From positions 73,435-137,434 of the forward strand of contig JAHZFK010000001.1 in assembly GCA_019421385.1 (NCBI GenBank): a stretch of 64,000 bases of DNA, read 5' to 3'. Source of the stretch: Clostridiales bacterium. GTDB taxonomy: Bacteria; Bacillota; Clostridia; Oscillospirales; Butyricicoccaceae. This document shows positions 1-8,243 of the stretch, in pieces (position 1 is the first letter of the stretch; each line of letters opens with the position of its first letter). The notes under the pieces are model-generated. The model did no database searches, was not told the DNA's origin, and worked only from the letters and a program-made list of their open reading frames with translations. The position numbers were made by a program, and so were the translations under genes.

Positions 1-624
1 GCAGGTGATCAGGCGCAGTTCCTCGAGCGGACGGCCGAGCATTTCAGCAGCCTGCTGGGAAACATACTTGTGGCTGGTGCCGTGGAAGCCATAGCGGCGG
101 ATCTTGTACTTTTCATAGTACTCATACGGAATCGCATACATGTAATGCGACTGCGGCATGGTCTGATGGAACGCGGTGTCAAATACCGCAACCATCGGCA
201 CATCCGGACCCATAACGTCGCGGCAAGCCTGAATGCCGATCAGGTTGGGCGGATTGTGCAGCGGTGCGAGCGGAACGCAGTCCTCGATCGCCTTGATGAC
301 CTTTTCGGTGATGATGACGCTGTCCGAGAAGAACTCGCCGCCGTGTACCACGCGATGGCCGACTGCGTCGATCTCGCTCATCGAAGAGATAACACCCTTT
401 TCGGGGTCGAGCAGTACATCGATAACCGACTGGATTGCTTCCTTATGCGTCGGCATTGCAATATCAAACTTAAACTTTTCATCCGACTTGTTGCCGGTGT
501 GCGTGAGGACGCCGTCGATGCCGATGCGCTCGCACAGGCCCTTGGCCATAACGTCGCCGGAATCGGTGTCGAGCAGCTGATACTTGAGCGAAGAGCTGCC
601 GGCGTTGATAACCAGAACTTTCAT
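1..624 (-). CDS. ackA: Acetate kinase, N-terminal part (cut by window edge)
   Basis: Acetate kinase interconverts acetyl phosphate plus ADP with acetate plus ATP, the energy-yielding last step of acetate fermentation in the cytoplasm. The first 208 residues are visible; full-length family members have about 400, so the C-terminal half lies beyond position 1. The start MKVLVINAGSSSLKYQL is the classic acetate kinase signature, with the phosphate-binding NAGSSS loop. The segment VGHRVVHGGEFF and the FDTAFHQTMP region carry the conserved substrate-binding residues. The ATG at 624 follows an AAGGGAG ribosome site. The divergent neighbour encodes TmcAL, which consumes acetate for tRNA modification. 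Identification is secure. Confidence 0.97.
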   Translation of the reverse strand, partial: MKVLVINAGSSSLKYQLLDTDSGDVMAKGLCERIGIDGVLTHTGNKSDEKFKFDIAMPTHKEAIQSVIDVLLDPEKGVISSMSEIDAVGHRVVHGGEFFSDSVIITEKVIKAIEDCVPLAPLHNPPNLIGIQACRDVMGPDVPMVAVFDTAFHQTMPQSHYMYAIPYEYYEKYKIRRYGFHGTSHKYVSQQAAEMLGRPLEELRLITC

Positions 625-699
625 TTGCAAAACTCCCTTGTGCCGTATTTGGCGGCTTGCACAAAGCCGCGGAAGCCGATATAATAATGTTACACTCTT

Positions 700-728
700 A
701 TATTACACGATTTACTGCAAATGTACAA
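700..728 (-). promoter_or_regulatory. Promoter of ackA
   Basis: On the minus strand a TTGTAC box (723-728) and a TAATAT box (700-705) are separated by 17 bases, a good sigma-A-type match. The leader of about 70 bases holds a small hairpin made from GCGGCTT and AAGCCGC near 652-671. Confidence 0.55.
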
Positions 729-780
729 GCCAAATTTTAGCCCGTGCGCCCGTGCATTTGCGATTTGAAGGAGCCTGTTT

Positions 781-1986
781 ATGACCGTCTGCGGCATTGT
801 TGCCGAATATAACCCCTTCCACGCGGGACACGCGCACCACCTTGCCGAAACCCGCCGCGCGCTGGGCGCGGACACGGCCATCGTGTGCGCGATGAGCGGC
901 AACTTCGTCCAGCGCGGCGACCTTGCAGTCATGGAAAAGTACCGACGCGCCGAAGCAGCCGTGCAGTGCGGTGCGGATCTGGTGCTGGAAACGCCGCTGT
1001 CCGCCTGTCTGTGGTCGGCATCCGGGTTTGCGTTCGGCGCAGTCGCGCTGCTGGATGCCCTCGGATGCATCACCCATCTGTCCTTCGGCGCGGAACGAGC
1101 CGATCTTGCGCTGCTGCGCCGCGCGGCTGACCCGTCTCGCGCAGAGGGTGCGTCCGCTGACGCACTGCGGCAGGCACTTGCAGCCGGCTTGCCCTATGCG
1201 GCCGCTGTCCAGCAGGGAGTTGCGGCAACCGATCCGGAAGCCGGTGCGCTGCTGGCAAGCCCGAACAACACGCTTGCAGTCGAATATCTGTGCGCACTGG
1301 ATACGCTGGGCAGTTCCATGCAGCCGCTTGCCATTTTGCGCGCGGGCGGCGCGCATGACAGCGAAATCCCTGCGGACGGCCTGCCCTCGGCCTCTTATCT
1401 GCGCAAGCTGCTTGCCCAAGGCAATGCAGATGCCTGTCGTCCGCTGATGCCCCCCAGCTCCTTTGCCGTGCTTTCCCGCGCCATGGCAGCAGGCGAAGCA
1501 CCGGTGACACGCAGCGCGGTCGATCAGGCCATCCTTGCACATCTGCGTCGGCTGACCCCCGATGACCTTGCCCGCTATTGCGGCAAGGACGGACTGGAAA
1601 ACCGCCTGTGGACCGCCATCCGCGACAATACAGACTTCAACGCAGTCTGTGCCGCTGCCCAGACCCGCCGCTACCCGCTTGCGCGGGTGCGCCGCGCGCT
1701 CCTGCGCGCATGGCTCGACCTGCCGACCAGCGTTTCACCCACCGCGGACTATGTGCGCGTGCTGGCGGTTGGCGCACACGGGCGCGACATCCTGCGGCGC
1801 ATGAAAGACACCTGCGCGCTGCCGGTCATCGTCAAACCGGTCACAGAGCGCACACTTCCGGACGAGATTCAACCCGCCCTTGCCCGCGACGCGCTCGCGG
1901 ATGATCTGTACGCCCTTGCCTATCCCACTCCCGCGCTGCGCGTGGGCGGTGGCCGCTTCCGCAAAACCCCATTTTGCCTGTCATGA
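781..1986 (+). CDS. tmcAL: tRNA(Met) cytidine acetate ligase (YlbM family)
   Basis: TmcAL makes N4-acetylcytidine at the wobble position of elongator tRNA-Met, using acetate and ATP through an acetyl-AMP intermediate. The protein has 401 residues, the family's usual length. The N-terminus MTVCGIVAEYNPFHAGHAHH holds the nucleotidyltransferase motif (YNPFHxGH), followed by MSGNFVQRGD and the family segment SPNNTLAVEYL near residues 160-170. A GAAGGAG ribosome site precedes the ATG. It is divergent from ackA across about 156 bases, so the acetate-using tRNA enzyme shares an intergenic region with the acetate-forming kinase. Function is assigned by family; the link to acetate supply is inference. 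Confidence 0.93.
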   Translation: MTVCGIVAEYNPFHAGHAHHLAETRRALGADTAIVCAMSGNFVQRGDLAVMEKYRRAEAAVQCGADLVLETPLSACLWSASGFAFGAVALLDALGCITHLSFGAERADLALLRRAADPSRAEGASADALRQALAAGLPYAAAVQQGVAATDPEAGALLASPNNTLAVEYLCALDTLGSSMQPLAILRAGGAHDSEIPADGLPSASYLRKLLAQGNADACRPLMPPSSFAVLSRAMAAGEAPVTRSAVDQAILAHLRRLTPDDLARYCGKDGLENRLWTAIRDNTDFNAVCAAAQTRRYPLARVRRALLRAWLDLPTSVSPTADYVRVLAVGAHGRDILRRMKDTCALPVIVKPVTERTLPDEIQPALARDALADDLYALAYPTPALRVGGGRFRKTPFCLS

Positions 1987-2028
1987 CCTGTTCCATCCAC
2001 CGACATGTTTTTCAGGGAGGTATGACCG

Positions 2029-2250
2029 ATGATGCAATGCCCTTACTGCGGAAAAGAAATGCTCGACGGCAAGCTGCTGGGCGACCACAAGGCGCTCAAA
2101 TGGCTGCCCAAAGACAAACAGATGTTGTTCGGCCTGTGGGCCTGCGGGGGACTCACCGTCGGCTCCCATGCGCCCACGCAGCGTGCAGAAGCGCGTACGT
2201 GGCATTGTTCGTACTGCAAAAAGCTGATCATTGACCTGGAAAACTGCTGA
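2029..2250 (+). CDS. Small double zinc-ribbon protein (PF20097-like)
   Basis: This 73-residue protein opens with a CPYCGKEM knuckle and ends with a CSYCKK knuckle, so it probably folds as one or two zinc ribbons. The spacing and the short central segment resemble the PF20097/DUF6487 family of unknown function. The ATG at 2029 was chosen because it opens the frame with both CxxC motifs and sits about 8 bases after a GGAGGT site; an ATG at 2022 opens a different frame that lacks them. It follows tmcAL by about 40 bases and is closed by its own terminator. No substrate or partner can be named. Confidence 0.8.
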   Translation: MMQCPYCGKEMLDGKLLGDHKALKWLPKDKQMLFGLWACGGLTVGSHAPTQRAEARTWHCSYCKKLIIDLENC

Positions 2251-2260
2251 AACCGTGCAA

Positions 2261-2286
2261 AAGGGCGACCTATCCGGTCGCCCTTT
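2261..2286 (+). terminator. Rho-independent terminator after the zinc-ribbon gene
   Basis: AAGGGCGACC and GGTCGCCCTT form a hairpin with a short loop, followed by a T-rich run. It separates the tmcAL unit from the PadR unit. Confidence 0.85.
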
Positions 2287-2314
2287 TTATTTTCCCAAGC
2301 GGCACGCAAACTAC

Positions 2315-2361
2315 TTGACCTGTCGTAGTAGTTATGTTATGATTACTTCATCAGATGAAGT
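2315..2361 (+). promoter_or_regulatory. Promoter and palindromic operator of the padR gene
   Basis: TTGACC (2315-2320) and TATGAT (2338-2343) lie 17 bases apart. Directly downstream, at the expected transcription start, is the perfect palindrome ACTTCATCAGATGAAGT (2345-2361). A repressor bound there would block initiation. PadR proteins commonly regulate their own operons, so this is the most likely operator; the exact protein is inference. Confidence 0.7.
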
Positions 2362-2377
2362 AAAAAGGAGGTACGCC

Positions 2378-2725
2378 ATGCTGGGAAGCGACGTGATGCG
2401 CGGCTACAACGACATGCTGATCCTGTGCCTGCTGTGCGAAGGGGATTCCTACGGCTATGCCATCTCCCGCGAGATCGAACGGCGCAGCGGCGGTGAGTAC
2501 CCCATTAAGGGAACGACGCTGTATTCCGCGTTCGGGCGGCTGGAAAAGCAGGGCTGGATCGTGCCCTATCAGGGCAGCGAAACGCAGGGCAGACCGCGCA
2601 CCTATTACACCATTACGGACGAGGGCAAACGTGCCTATGCCGCCAAATGTGCCGAATGGCGCGTGCTCAAGGCTGTGGTTGACCGTTTTGCAAAGGAGGA
2701 TATGGGAAATGGAAGCAATTCGTAA
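2378..2725 (+). CDS. PadR-family transcriptional regulator
   Basis: The 115-residue protein is a small winged-helix repressor of the PadR type. The family signature is visible in order: YNDMLILCLLCEGDSYGYAI, then GTTLYSAFGRLEKQGWI (recognition helix) and the wing GRPRTYYTITDEGK, followed by a C-terminal dimerisation helix. The ATG at 2378 was chosen because an AAAGGAGG site lies seven bases upstream and the family starts here; a longer upstream reading would run through the promoter. It overlaps the next gene by 17 bases. This pairing of PadR with a membrane protein bearing an N-terminal helical domain is common in Firmicutes. The effector is unknown. Confidence 0.92.
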   Translation: MLGSDVMRGYNDMLILCLLCEGDSYGYAISREIERRSGGEYPIKGTTLYSAFGRLEKQGWIVPYQGSETQGRPRTYYTITDEGKRAYAAKCAEWRVLKAVVDRFAKEDMGNGSNS

Positions 2726-3428
2726 CTATGTGGAGGCGCTGTTCGCTACGCTGCCGCAGAATGCGGATACACGGCGTATCAAAGCCGATATGCTGGCGAA
2801 TTTGGAGGAAAAATATCACGCCCTGCTGGATGAGGGCAAAAACGAAGCCGAAGCAACCGGACTGGTCATCGCGTCTATCGGCTCGGCAGATGAACTGCGG
2901 GAGGAATTTGGTTTATCAGCGGAAGCCGAATCCAATACAGCCAAATCTACACCTACTGCACGCGCGACCGCTCCGCAGCCCGATTCTGCCGTTGCACAAG
3001 AATATGGACGCTATCAAACACGCAAACATGCTATGATTGCGATAGCAGTCGCACTGTTCATTCTTGCCCCTTTCACCTGCGCCTTTTTCGAGGATACGCT
3101 ACATCTGGAAGAGCCCGGTACCTTTTTGTTCTTTGTCATGATCGCGGCAGGCGTGGCACTGTGCATCCTGTCCGGTCGAAAGGACGACTATTATCGCGAA
3201 CTGCACGGGCTTGGCTATGACGAGGACGATATCTCTGACAGGGAGGATGAGAAACGACACCCAATCAGCAATCTGTTCGCTTCCATTGCTTTTCCGGTCG
3301 TGGCAGCCATTTATGTTTGCATAGGCGTGTTCTATGATCTGTGGCACCCGGGCTGGGTCATCTTCCTGTTCTGCTCCGCAGCTACCGCTGCAATCGCAGC
3401 CTATGAAGAATACCGCCGCCGCAATTGA
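2709..3428 (+). CDS. Membrane protein with N-terminal DUF1700-like helical domain
   Basis: This is a 239-residue protein of unknown function. Residues 1-75 form a charged helical domain (RNYVEALFATLP, then LANLEEKYHALLDEGKNEAEA and IGSADELREEFG) typical of DUF1700 or permease-prefix proteins that accompany PadR regulators. After a Thr/Ala-rich linker come four predicted membrane segments at about residues 105-125, 135-155, 185-205 and 212-230. The ATG at 2709 follows GGAGG, and the gene overlaps padR by 17 bases, which implies translational coupling. By analogy with PadR pairs elsewhere it may report on envelope state, but that is inference. Confidence 0.8.
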   Translation: MEAIRNYVEALFATLPQNADTRRIKADMLANLEEKYHALLDEGKNEAEATGLVIASIGSADELREEFGLSAEAESNTAKSTPTARATAPQPDSAVAQEYGRYQTRKHAMIAIAVALFILAPFTCAFFEDTLHLEEPGTFLFFVMIAAGVALCILSGRKDDYYRELHGLGYDEDDISDREDEKRHPISNLFASIAFPVVAAIYVCIGVFYDLWHPGWVIFLFCSAATAAIAAYEEYRRRN

Positions 3429-3442
3429 ACACCCGAAAAGAA

Positions 3443-3471
3443 TTGACTTTGTTCCGCTTTTGCCGTACAAT
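3443..3471 (+). promoter_or_regulatory. Promoter of the DUF554 gene
   Basis: TTGACT (3443-3448) and TACAAT (3466-3471) are spaced by 17 bases, about 40 bases before the start codon. Confidence 0.75.
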
Positions 3472-3512
3472 GAATTTTAGTATACTAAAGCAAAAGAGGG
3501 GCAATACACGAA

Positions 3513-4259
3513 ATGATCGGACTGGGAACCATTGTCAACTGCTGCATGATCGCTGCCGGCACCACACTCGGCGTTCTGCTCAAAGGTGGACTGTCGCGGC
3601 GTTTTGAAACCACCATCCTGCAAGCGCTCGGCCTGTGCACATTCTTCATCGGCATCGGTGGTGCAGCTAGCGGCCTGCTGACCATCGAGGACGGCACCCT
3701 TTCCACCCAGCACACCATGCTGCTGGTGCTCAGTCTGGTGCTGGGCGCGGTCGTCGGTGAAGCGCTGGATATCGAAACGCGGCTCAATGATTTCGGCGCA
3801 TGGTGCCAAACGCGGTTTTCCGGCAACGGCGAGGACGCAAACTTCGTAAAGGGCTTTGTAACCGCGTCTCTGCTGTTCTGCGTGGGCGCGATGGCGATCG
3901 TCGGCGCGCTTGAGGACGGCCTGAATGGCGATCCGTCCATTCTGATTGCCAAAGGCGTGCTGGACGGCGTAACCGCAGTGATTTTCGCCGCGTCGCTCGG
4001 CAAAGGCGTGTACCTGTCCATTCTGCCGCTGCTGCTGTATCAAGGCGGCATCACGCTGCTGGCGCGGTTCATCCGTCCGTGGCTGACCGATGCCCTCATC
4101 AGCCAAATATCCTGCATCGGTTCGGTATTGATCTTCGCCATCGGCTTTAACCTGATGTTCGATAAAAAGGTCAAGGTCGGCAATCTGCTGCCCGCCGTCC
4201 TTTTCCCCATCCTCTTTTATTTGCTGGCGCTCTTTTTCCCCGCGCTGGGCACCCTGTAA
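3513..4259 (+). CDS. DUF554 family integral membrane protein (YdfK-like)
   Basis: The 248-residue protein is almost wholly hydrophobic, with about seven membrane segments. It starts GLGTIVNCCMIAAGTTLGVL and contains FFIGIGGAASGLL, a glycine-rich VGAMAIVGALEDGLNGD segment and GVLDGVTAVIFAAS, all typical of DUF554. The family is thought to be a transporter but no substrate is established. It stands alone, with its own promoter upstream and a strong shared terminator downstream. Length and start agree with the family. Confidence 0.88.
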   Translation: MIGLGTIVNCCMIAAGTTLGVLLKGGLSRRFETTILQALGLCTFFIGIGGAASGLLTIEDGTLSTQHTMLLVLSLVLGAVVGEALDIETRLNDFGAWCQTRFSGNGEDANFVKGFVTASLLFCVGAMAIVGALEDGLNGDPSILIAKGVLDGVTAVIFAASLGKGVYLSILPLLLYQGGITLLARFIRPWLTDALISQISCIGSVLIFAIGFNLMFDKKVKVGNLLPAVLFPILFYLLALFFPALGTL

Positions 4260-4275
4260 CCCATCCGCTCAAACA

Positions 4276-4312
4276 AAACGGGAGACGCTTCGCCATGAAG
4301 CGTCTCCCGTTT
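4276..4312. terminator. Bidirectional terminator between DUF554 and chemoreceptor genes
   Basis: AAACGGGAGACGCTTC pairs with GAAGCGTCTCCCGTTT around a four-to-five-base loop. The two genes converge on it, and it has A and T runs on both sides. Confidence 0.9.
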
Positions 4313-4347
4313 ATATTATGTACCGCTGCTCTTTAAATCTTTCTGCG

Positions 4348-6066
4348 TCAGCGTTGGGTACGCCTTCCCTGCTCCGCGTTATTGCTGAATTTGAACACAG
4401 AAAGCAATTGTTTGAGCATACTGGCCTGATTGAAAAGCTGCTCGCTGGCTGCGGCGGACTCTTCCGCCGTCGCGGAGGTGGTCTGCACCACGCCTGCGAT
4501 TTGATCCACGCCGGTCGCAACCTGCGACAGCGAAGCGGCCTGCTCCTGCGTGGCCTTCGTGATTTCGTCGATCCGATGCACCGCCTGCGCCACGTCGGAC
4601 ACCACATGCTCCATGTTTTTCGCCGTCATATGCGCAATATTCGTCCCGTTCTCCACGGTCTGGATAGACTCCTGAATGAGTTCAGTCGTGCTCTGCGCCG
4701 CCTCCGAGGACTTGTGCGCCAGATTCCGCACCTCATCCGCCACCACGGCAAAGCCTTTTCCCGCAGCACCGGCACGCGCCGCTTCCACCGCCGCATTGAG
4801 CGCCAGAATATTGGTCTGAAACGCAATATCCTCGATGGTTTTGATGATTTTCCCGATCTTGTCAGAGGCAATATTGATGCTGTCCATCGCCTGAATCATT
4901 CCCTTCATCTGATGGTTGCTCTTTTCTACCTCTTGATTTGCGCTGTCCGCCTGTTCCCGTGCTTTGGCGGCGCTTTCCGCATTCTTGTTGATGTGACGGG
5001 AAATCTCGTCAATGGTTGCGGTCAGCTGCTGCACCGCACTGGCCTGCTCCGCGGCACCGTTGCTGAGCGCCTGCGCACCGCCCGCCACCTGTTCGCCACC
5101 AGTAGCCACATCATCCGCTACCGAATTGATCTTCCACAGCGTTTCATTGAGGTCATGGATGGTCTTATAGGCATATCCCGCCAATTTGCTGTAGCTGCCA
5201 GTATAGATGCTGTCGTTCTGACTGTGCTTGGTGAAATCACCCTCGGCAATGGCTGCGAGCCCCTGATCGAGGTCATCAATAATGAAAGACAGCTTTTGAA
5301 TGGTCAGTCGGATGCTGTCGGCCAAACGCCCCAACTCATCCTTGGACTGATAGCGGACAACCGCTCGTTCAAATTCGCCCTCCGCCACATTCTGCATGGC
5401 GATGTCAATCTCTTTCAAGGGCGACACAATCGCCCGGGTCAGAAGCTGGCTTGCCACAATGGCAATCAGAATCGCCAGCACCAGAACCACCAAGACCAGA
5501 ACCACCGCTGTTGTCTTAACCTGAACGGCACTCTGCTGCGCGCTGCTGACCGTCTCCTCCACCTGCTGTATCAGCTGCGTGACCAGTTCATCCATCTGCT
5601 CAAATGCCGGCGTATACTGGTCCCGGTAGACATCATAGGCGCGTTCCTCGTCCGCTTCGTCAAAGGTGCTGGTCAACGACAAAATTTCGTTCTGATATTG
5701 CGTCGTTGTCTCCATCCAGCCGGTGATTTGTTCGATCGTGTCATGGTATTCCGGCAGCAAGGTATCCAGCTCTGTCAACGCCGTCTTCAGCGATTCCAAA
5801 TCGTTCTCCAGCGCTGTCCGGTTCTCTTCAAACTCTCCATTGGTTTCGACCAGCATCTCATTGAGCAATCCCTGCCGTACCGATACCATGTTCCGGCGCA
5901 CCGTCCACATACTGTTCACTGCGGGAACCATCTGCTCCCCGTACTGCACATTGATCGCGTTCAGGCTGTTCACGCAAATCATGGACACGATCCCCATAAT
6001 GACGATCATCGCCAGAACCGGACAAAAACACGCCAAGAGCTTACTTCGCAGCTTCCAGTTTTTCAT
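4348..6066 (-). CDS. Methyl-accepting chemotaxis protein
   Basis: This 572-residue transmembrane chemoreceptor senses an unknown ligand and controls CheA kinase activity. Membrane segment 1 is at about residues 12-34. An extracytoplasmic helical domain of the 4HB type follows (35-185), then membrane segment 2 (about 187-209), a HAMP region, a probable second HAMP-like stretch, and the long cytoplasmic coiled coil. The kinase-contact tip is canonical (EDIAFQTNILALNAAVEAAR, GFAVVADEVRNLA). Glu/Gln-rich flanks are suitable for methylation. There is no C-terminal CheR-docking pentapeptide; the chain ends EQGRRTQR. An AAGGAG site precedes the ATG. No cheA, cheW or cheY lies in the window; the divergent neighbour carries a CheR-like domain. 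Confidence 0.95.
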   Translation of the reverse strand: MKNWKLRSKLLACFCPVLAMIVIMGIVSMICVNSLNAINVQYGEQMVPAVNSMWTVRRNMVSVRQGLLNEMLVETNGEFEENRTALENDLESLKTALTELDTLLPEYHDTIEQITGWMETTTQYQNEILSLTSTFDEADEERAYDVYRDQYTPAFEQMDELVTQLIQQVEETVSSAQQSAVQVKTTAVVLVLVVLVLAILIAIVASQLLTRAIVSPLKEIDIAMQNVAEGEFERAVVRYQSKDELGRLADSIRLTIQKLSFIIDDLDQGLAAIAEGDFTKHSQNDSIYTGSYSKLAGYAYKTIHDLNETLWKINSVADDVATGGEQVAGGAQALSNGAAEQASAVQQLTATIDEISRHINKNAESAAKAREQADSANQEVEKSNHQMKGMIQAMDSINIASDKIGKIIKTIEDIAFQTNILALNAAVEAARAGAAGKGFAVVADEVRNLAHKSSEAAQSTTELIQESIQTVENGTNIAHMTAKNMEHVVSDVAQAVHRIDEITKATQEQAASLSQVATGVDQIAGVVQTTSATAEESAAASEQLFNQASMLKQLLSVFKFSNNAEQGRRTQR

Positions 6067-6491
6067 ATCTACGCTCCTTCTTTATACCAGCTTATATGAA
6101 TCTATCGTTTCCTGCCAGCCGTCTGCATGGCGGACCTACCGGAAATATATCTTTTATCATGGTCATCATAGCACCACCCTCCCACACTTTTCAGCACTCG
6201 CACCTGACATTTGCGCAACCGCCGATTGCAACCCGCGTCGTTTTCCTCAATTTCGTTTATTTGCATAAATATTTTGTATTATTTAATATATAACTGTATA
6301 TTTTTAACATTTTTGCTTGTTTCGCGTATCGCAATGTTTCAAGGGAAACTTTCCATTTTGTAAACTTATTCCCGACCTTGTCAATCAGAGTTTACGTAAC
6401 ATTCGACCTGTTTTTTCCAAATCCAAGCCACACTCTGGCTTGTCAATGTAAATCCAAATGTTATAATAGGGTTCGTGAGGTGACATTGACC
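6067..6491. other. AT-rich intergenic region between divergent chemoreceptor and Xre-CheR genes
   Basis: This 425-base gap is the longest in the window. It contains a pronounced AT-rich stretch at about 6255-6315 and the promoter of the Xre-CheR fusion gene at its right end. No gene, tRNA or clear structured RNA was recognised. Its length and composition fit a regulatory region serving both divergent genes. Confidence 0.6.
6440..6467 (+). promoter_or_regulatory. Promoter of the Xre-CheR fusion gene
   Basis: TTGTCA (6440-6445) and a perfect TATAAT (6462-6467) are spaced by 16 bases, ending about 25 bases before the chosen start codon. Confidence 0.7.
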
Positions 6492-8201
6492 ATGAAAGTT
6501 GCAAACTATATCCAACTCGCCAGAACGCAGATGCATCTGACGCAGGAATATCTGGCGGAAAACATCGGTGTCAGCCGACAGGCAATTTCCCGCTGGGAAA
6601 ATGGACAGGCACAGCCATCCGCCCGCAATATGGTCAAAATCGCCGCATTATTGAATGTCTCGGTCGACCAGCTCACTGGCGCCGCCCCGCTGGAACCCCC
6701 GGTGCCTGCCACCTCCAGCACCCAATCGCTCACGGAAGATCTGATGGAAAGCTGGAATGATTTATTTCAACGCACCATGGGCGCAGACCTATCCCGCTAC
6801 ACATCGGAGCATATTCGTCAAACCGTGCAAAGCTATATGCAGCAGCACGATTTACGCTCGGTTTCCTCCTTTATCCGGCTGATGTCTGCCTCCCGAGAGC
6901 GGAGAATGGAGTTTCTTCATGCCATTCAGCCACCCGACCCCACCTTCTTTGACGACCCCAAGCTCTATCGCTATTTGCAGGAAGAGCTTCTGCCCCGCAT
7001 CCATGTCTCCGGCACGCCGATCCGTGTATGGGTGCTCAGTGCATCCAGCGGGCAGGAAGCCTTTTCCCTCGCTATGACGATTGCAGAATATCAAGAGAAA
7101 AATCATTGTCAGGACAGTGCGCGCATCTTTGCAACCGATGCCGCCTATCTGGAAGAACCCGCAGAAAGAGGGGACGGATTTTTCACCGCGCGTCAGGTTG
7201 CGTCCATCCCGCAGGCCTTGCGGGAGAAATACCTGACCCCGGTCGAAGGCGGTTTTCAAATCTGCCCGGCTGTGCGCAAAATGGTGGTCTTTTCTCCCTA
7301 CGACCCGCTGCTCGATCCACCTTTCTCCCATATTGAACTTGTGTGCTGCCGCCGGTTGATCTCGGTTTTGTGCGCCGGCTGTCAGGGCAGGCTAATTCAG
7401 ACGCTCTATCACAGTCTTTCCCCTTCCGGCTGTCTCCTGCTGCCCAGCACTCACCCGCTCACCGATGGCCAGATGCATTTTTCTCTCAATCGCGACTGCC
7501 CGGGCATCTGGCACAAGCTGGACGATGAGGATGAGATGTACACTTGGGAATATGATTCCTGTCCGGTGTCTGCTCATCAGTCGAACGGCTATCCGCTCGG
7601 TGTTCCGATTCAGCGCATCCTACAGCAGTTTTTCATTGTCCACTATCCGAACGCCCTCCTGATTGATGAAAATTTCCGCATTATTTTCGCGGGAGAAGAT
7701 ATTTTCCACCGGTTCCATCTGGATCAACAGGGCTATTCCGGTCGTCTGGCCGATCACGTCAGCGGCGATTTGATGCAGCGCATCCAGCTTTCCGCCCACC
7801 GCCTGCAAGCAGCTGCAGACCCCAAACGGGTCAACCAGACGCTGATCCGCTTAAACGAAACCAACCGCACCATGTATATGCGCATGACTGGCATTTTAGT
7901 GGAGAATCGTTGGTATTATTTGGTCGCGTTCTATGATTATCATCCGCAAAGCAGCGCGCGCGATGCGGACAAACGCGCGCTCGAACAGCAATTGATGGAC
8001 ACCGAAAGCAATTTGAAAAACAAACTGCAGGAATTGGTGCGCGCGCAGGACCAGATCGAGGTATTAAACGAAAAGATCAACAGTCTCAACTACGCGCTGT
8101 CCAATCGTTCCTGGGAAGTGCGCAGCCTCCGGCATGAGGTGGACTTGCTCAATCAGGAGCTTTCCCGCCTGCACGATCAAAGCAAATCCTTTTCATCATA
8201 A
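6492..8201 (+). CDS. Fusion of Xre-type HTH, CheR-like methyltransferase, PAS-like domain and coiled coil
   Basis: The 569-residue protein has four recognisable parts. Residues 5-60 are an Xre/Cro helix-turn-helix (LTQEYLAENIGVSRQAISRW). Residues 88-147 resemble the helical CheR N-domain. Residues 150-325 follow the CheR catalytic order: TFFDDP for TSFFRDP, VLSASSGQEAFSLAM for the SAM-binding glycine loop, FATDAAYL for the acidic adenosine contact, and CCRRLISVL for CRNVLIYF. Residues 372-485 resemble the PAS-like segment after CheR in CheB-CheR hybrids, and 493-565 a coiled coil. The loop has lost Gly/Glu residues, so catalysis is doubtful. The ATG at 6492 follows GAGGTG. It is divergent from the chemoreceptor. 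I infer a DNA-binding signalling protein; domain calls are by eye. Confidence 0.8.
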   Translation: MKVANYIQLARTQMHLTQEYLAENIGVSRQAISRWENGQAQPSARNMVKIAALLNVSVDQLTGAAPLEPPVPATSSTQSLTEDLMESWNDLFQRTMGADLSRYTSEHIRQTVQSYMQQHDLRSVSSFIRLMSASRERRMEFLHAIQPPDPTFFDDPKLYRYLQEELLPRIHVSGTPIRVWVLSASSGQEAFSLAMTIAEYQEKNHCQDSARIFATDAAYLEEPAERGDGFFTARQVASIPQALREKYLTPVEGGFQICPAVRKMVVFSPYDPLLDPPFSHIELVCCRRLISVLCAGCQGRLIQTLYHSLSPSGCLLLPSTHPLTDGQMHFSLNRDCPGIWHKLDDEDEMYTWEYDSCPVSAHQSNGYPLGVPIQRILQQFFIVHYPNALLIDENFRIIFAGEDIFHRFHLDQQGYSGRLADHVSGDLMQRIQLSAHRLQAAADPKRVNQTLIRLNETNRTMYMRMTGILVENRWYYLVAFYDYHPQSSARDADKRALEQQLMDTESNLKNKLQELVRAQDQIEVLNEKINSLNYALSNRSWEVRSLRHEVDLLNQELSRLHDQSKSFSS

Positions 8202-8206
8202 AAAGA

Positions 8207-8235
8207 CGTGCTGCACAGTAGTGCAGCACGTTTTT
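8207..8235. terminator. Bidirectional terminator after the Xre-CheR gene
   Basis: CGTGCTGCAC and GTGCAGCACG pair around a four-base loop with A and T runs outside. It also serves the convergent permease gene. Confidence 0.9.
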
Positions 8236-8243
8236 CGCTTTAA

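Noticed and set aside
4318..6099. Plus-strand frame of about 590 codons opposite the chemoreceptor
   Set aside because: The minus-strand product has complete chemoreceptor motifs; the plus-strand product is His/Arg-rich and featureless.
6492..8201. Active chemotaxis methyltransferase CheR
   Set aside because: The SAM loop and CRN motif are altered and the protein has an N-terminal DNA-binding domain, so normal CheR activity cannot be assumed.
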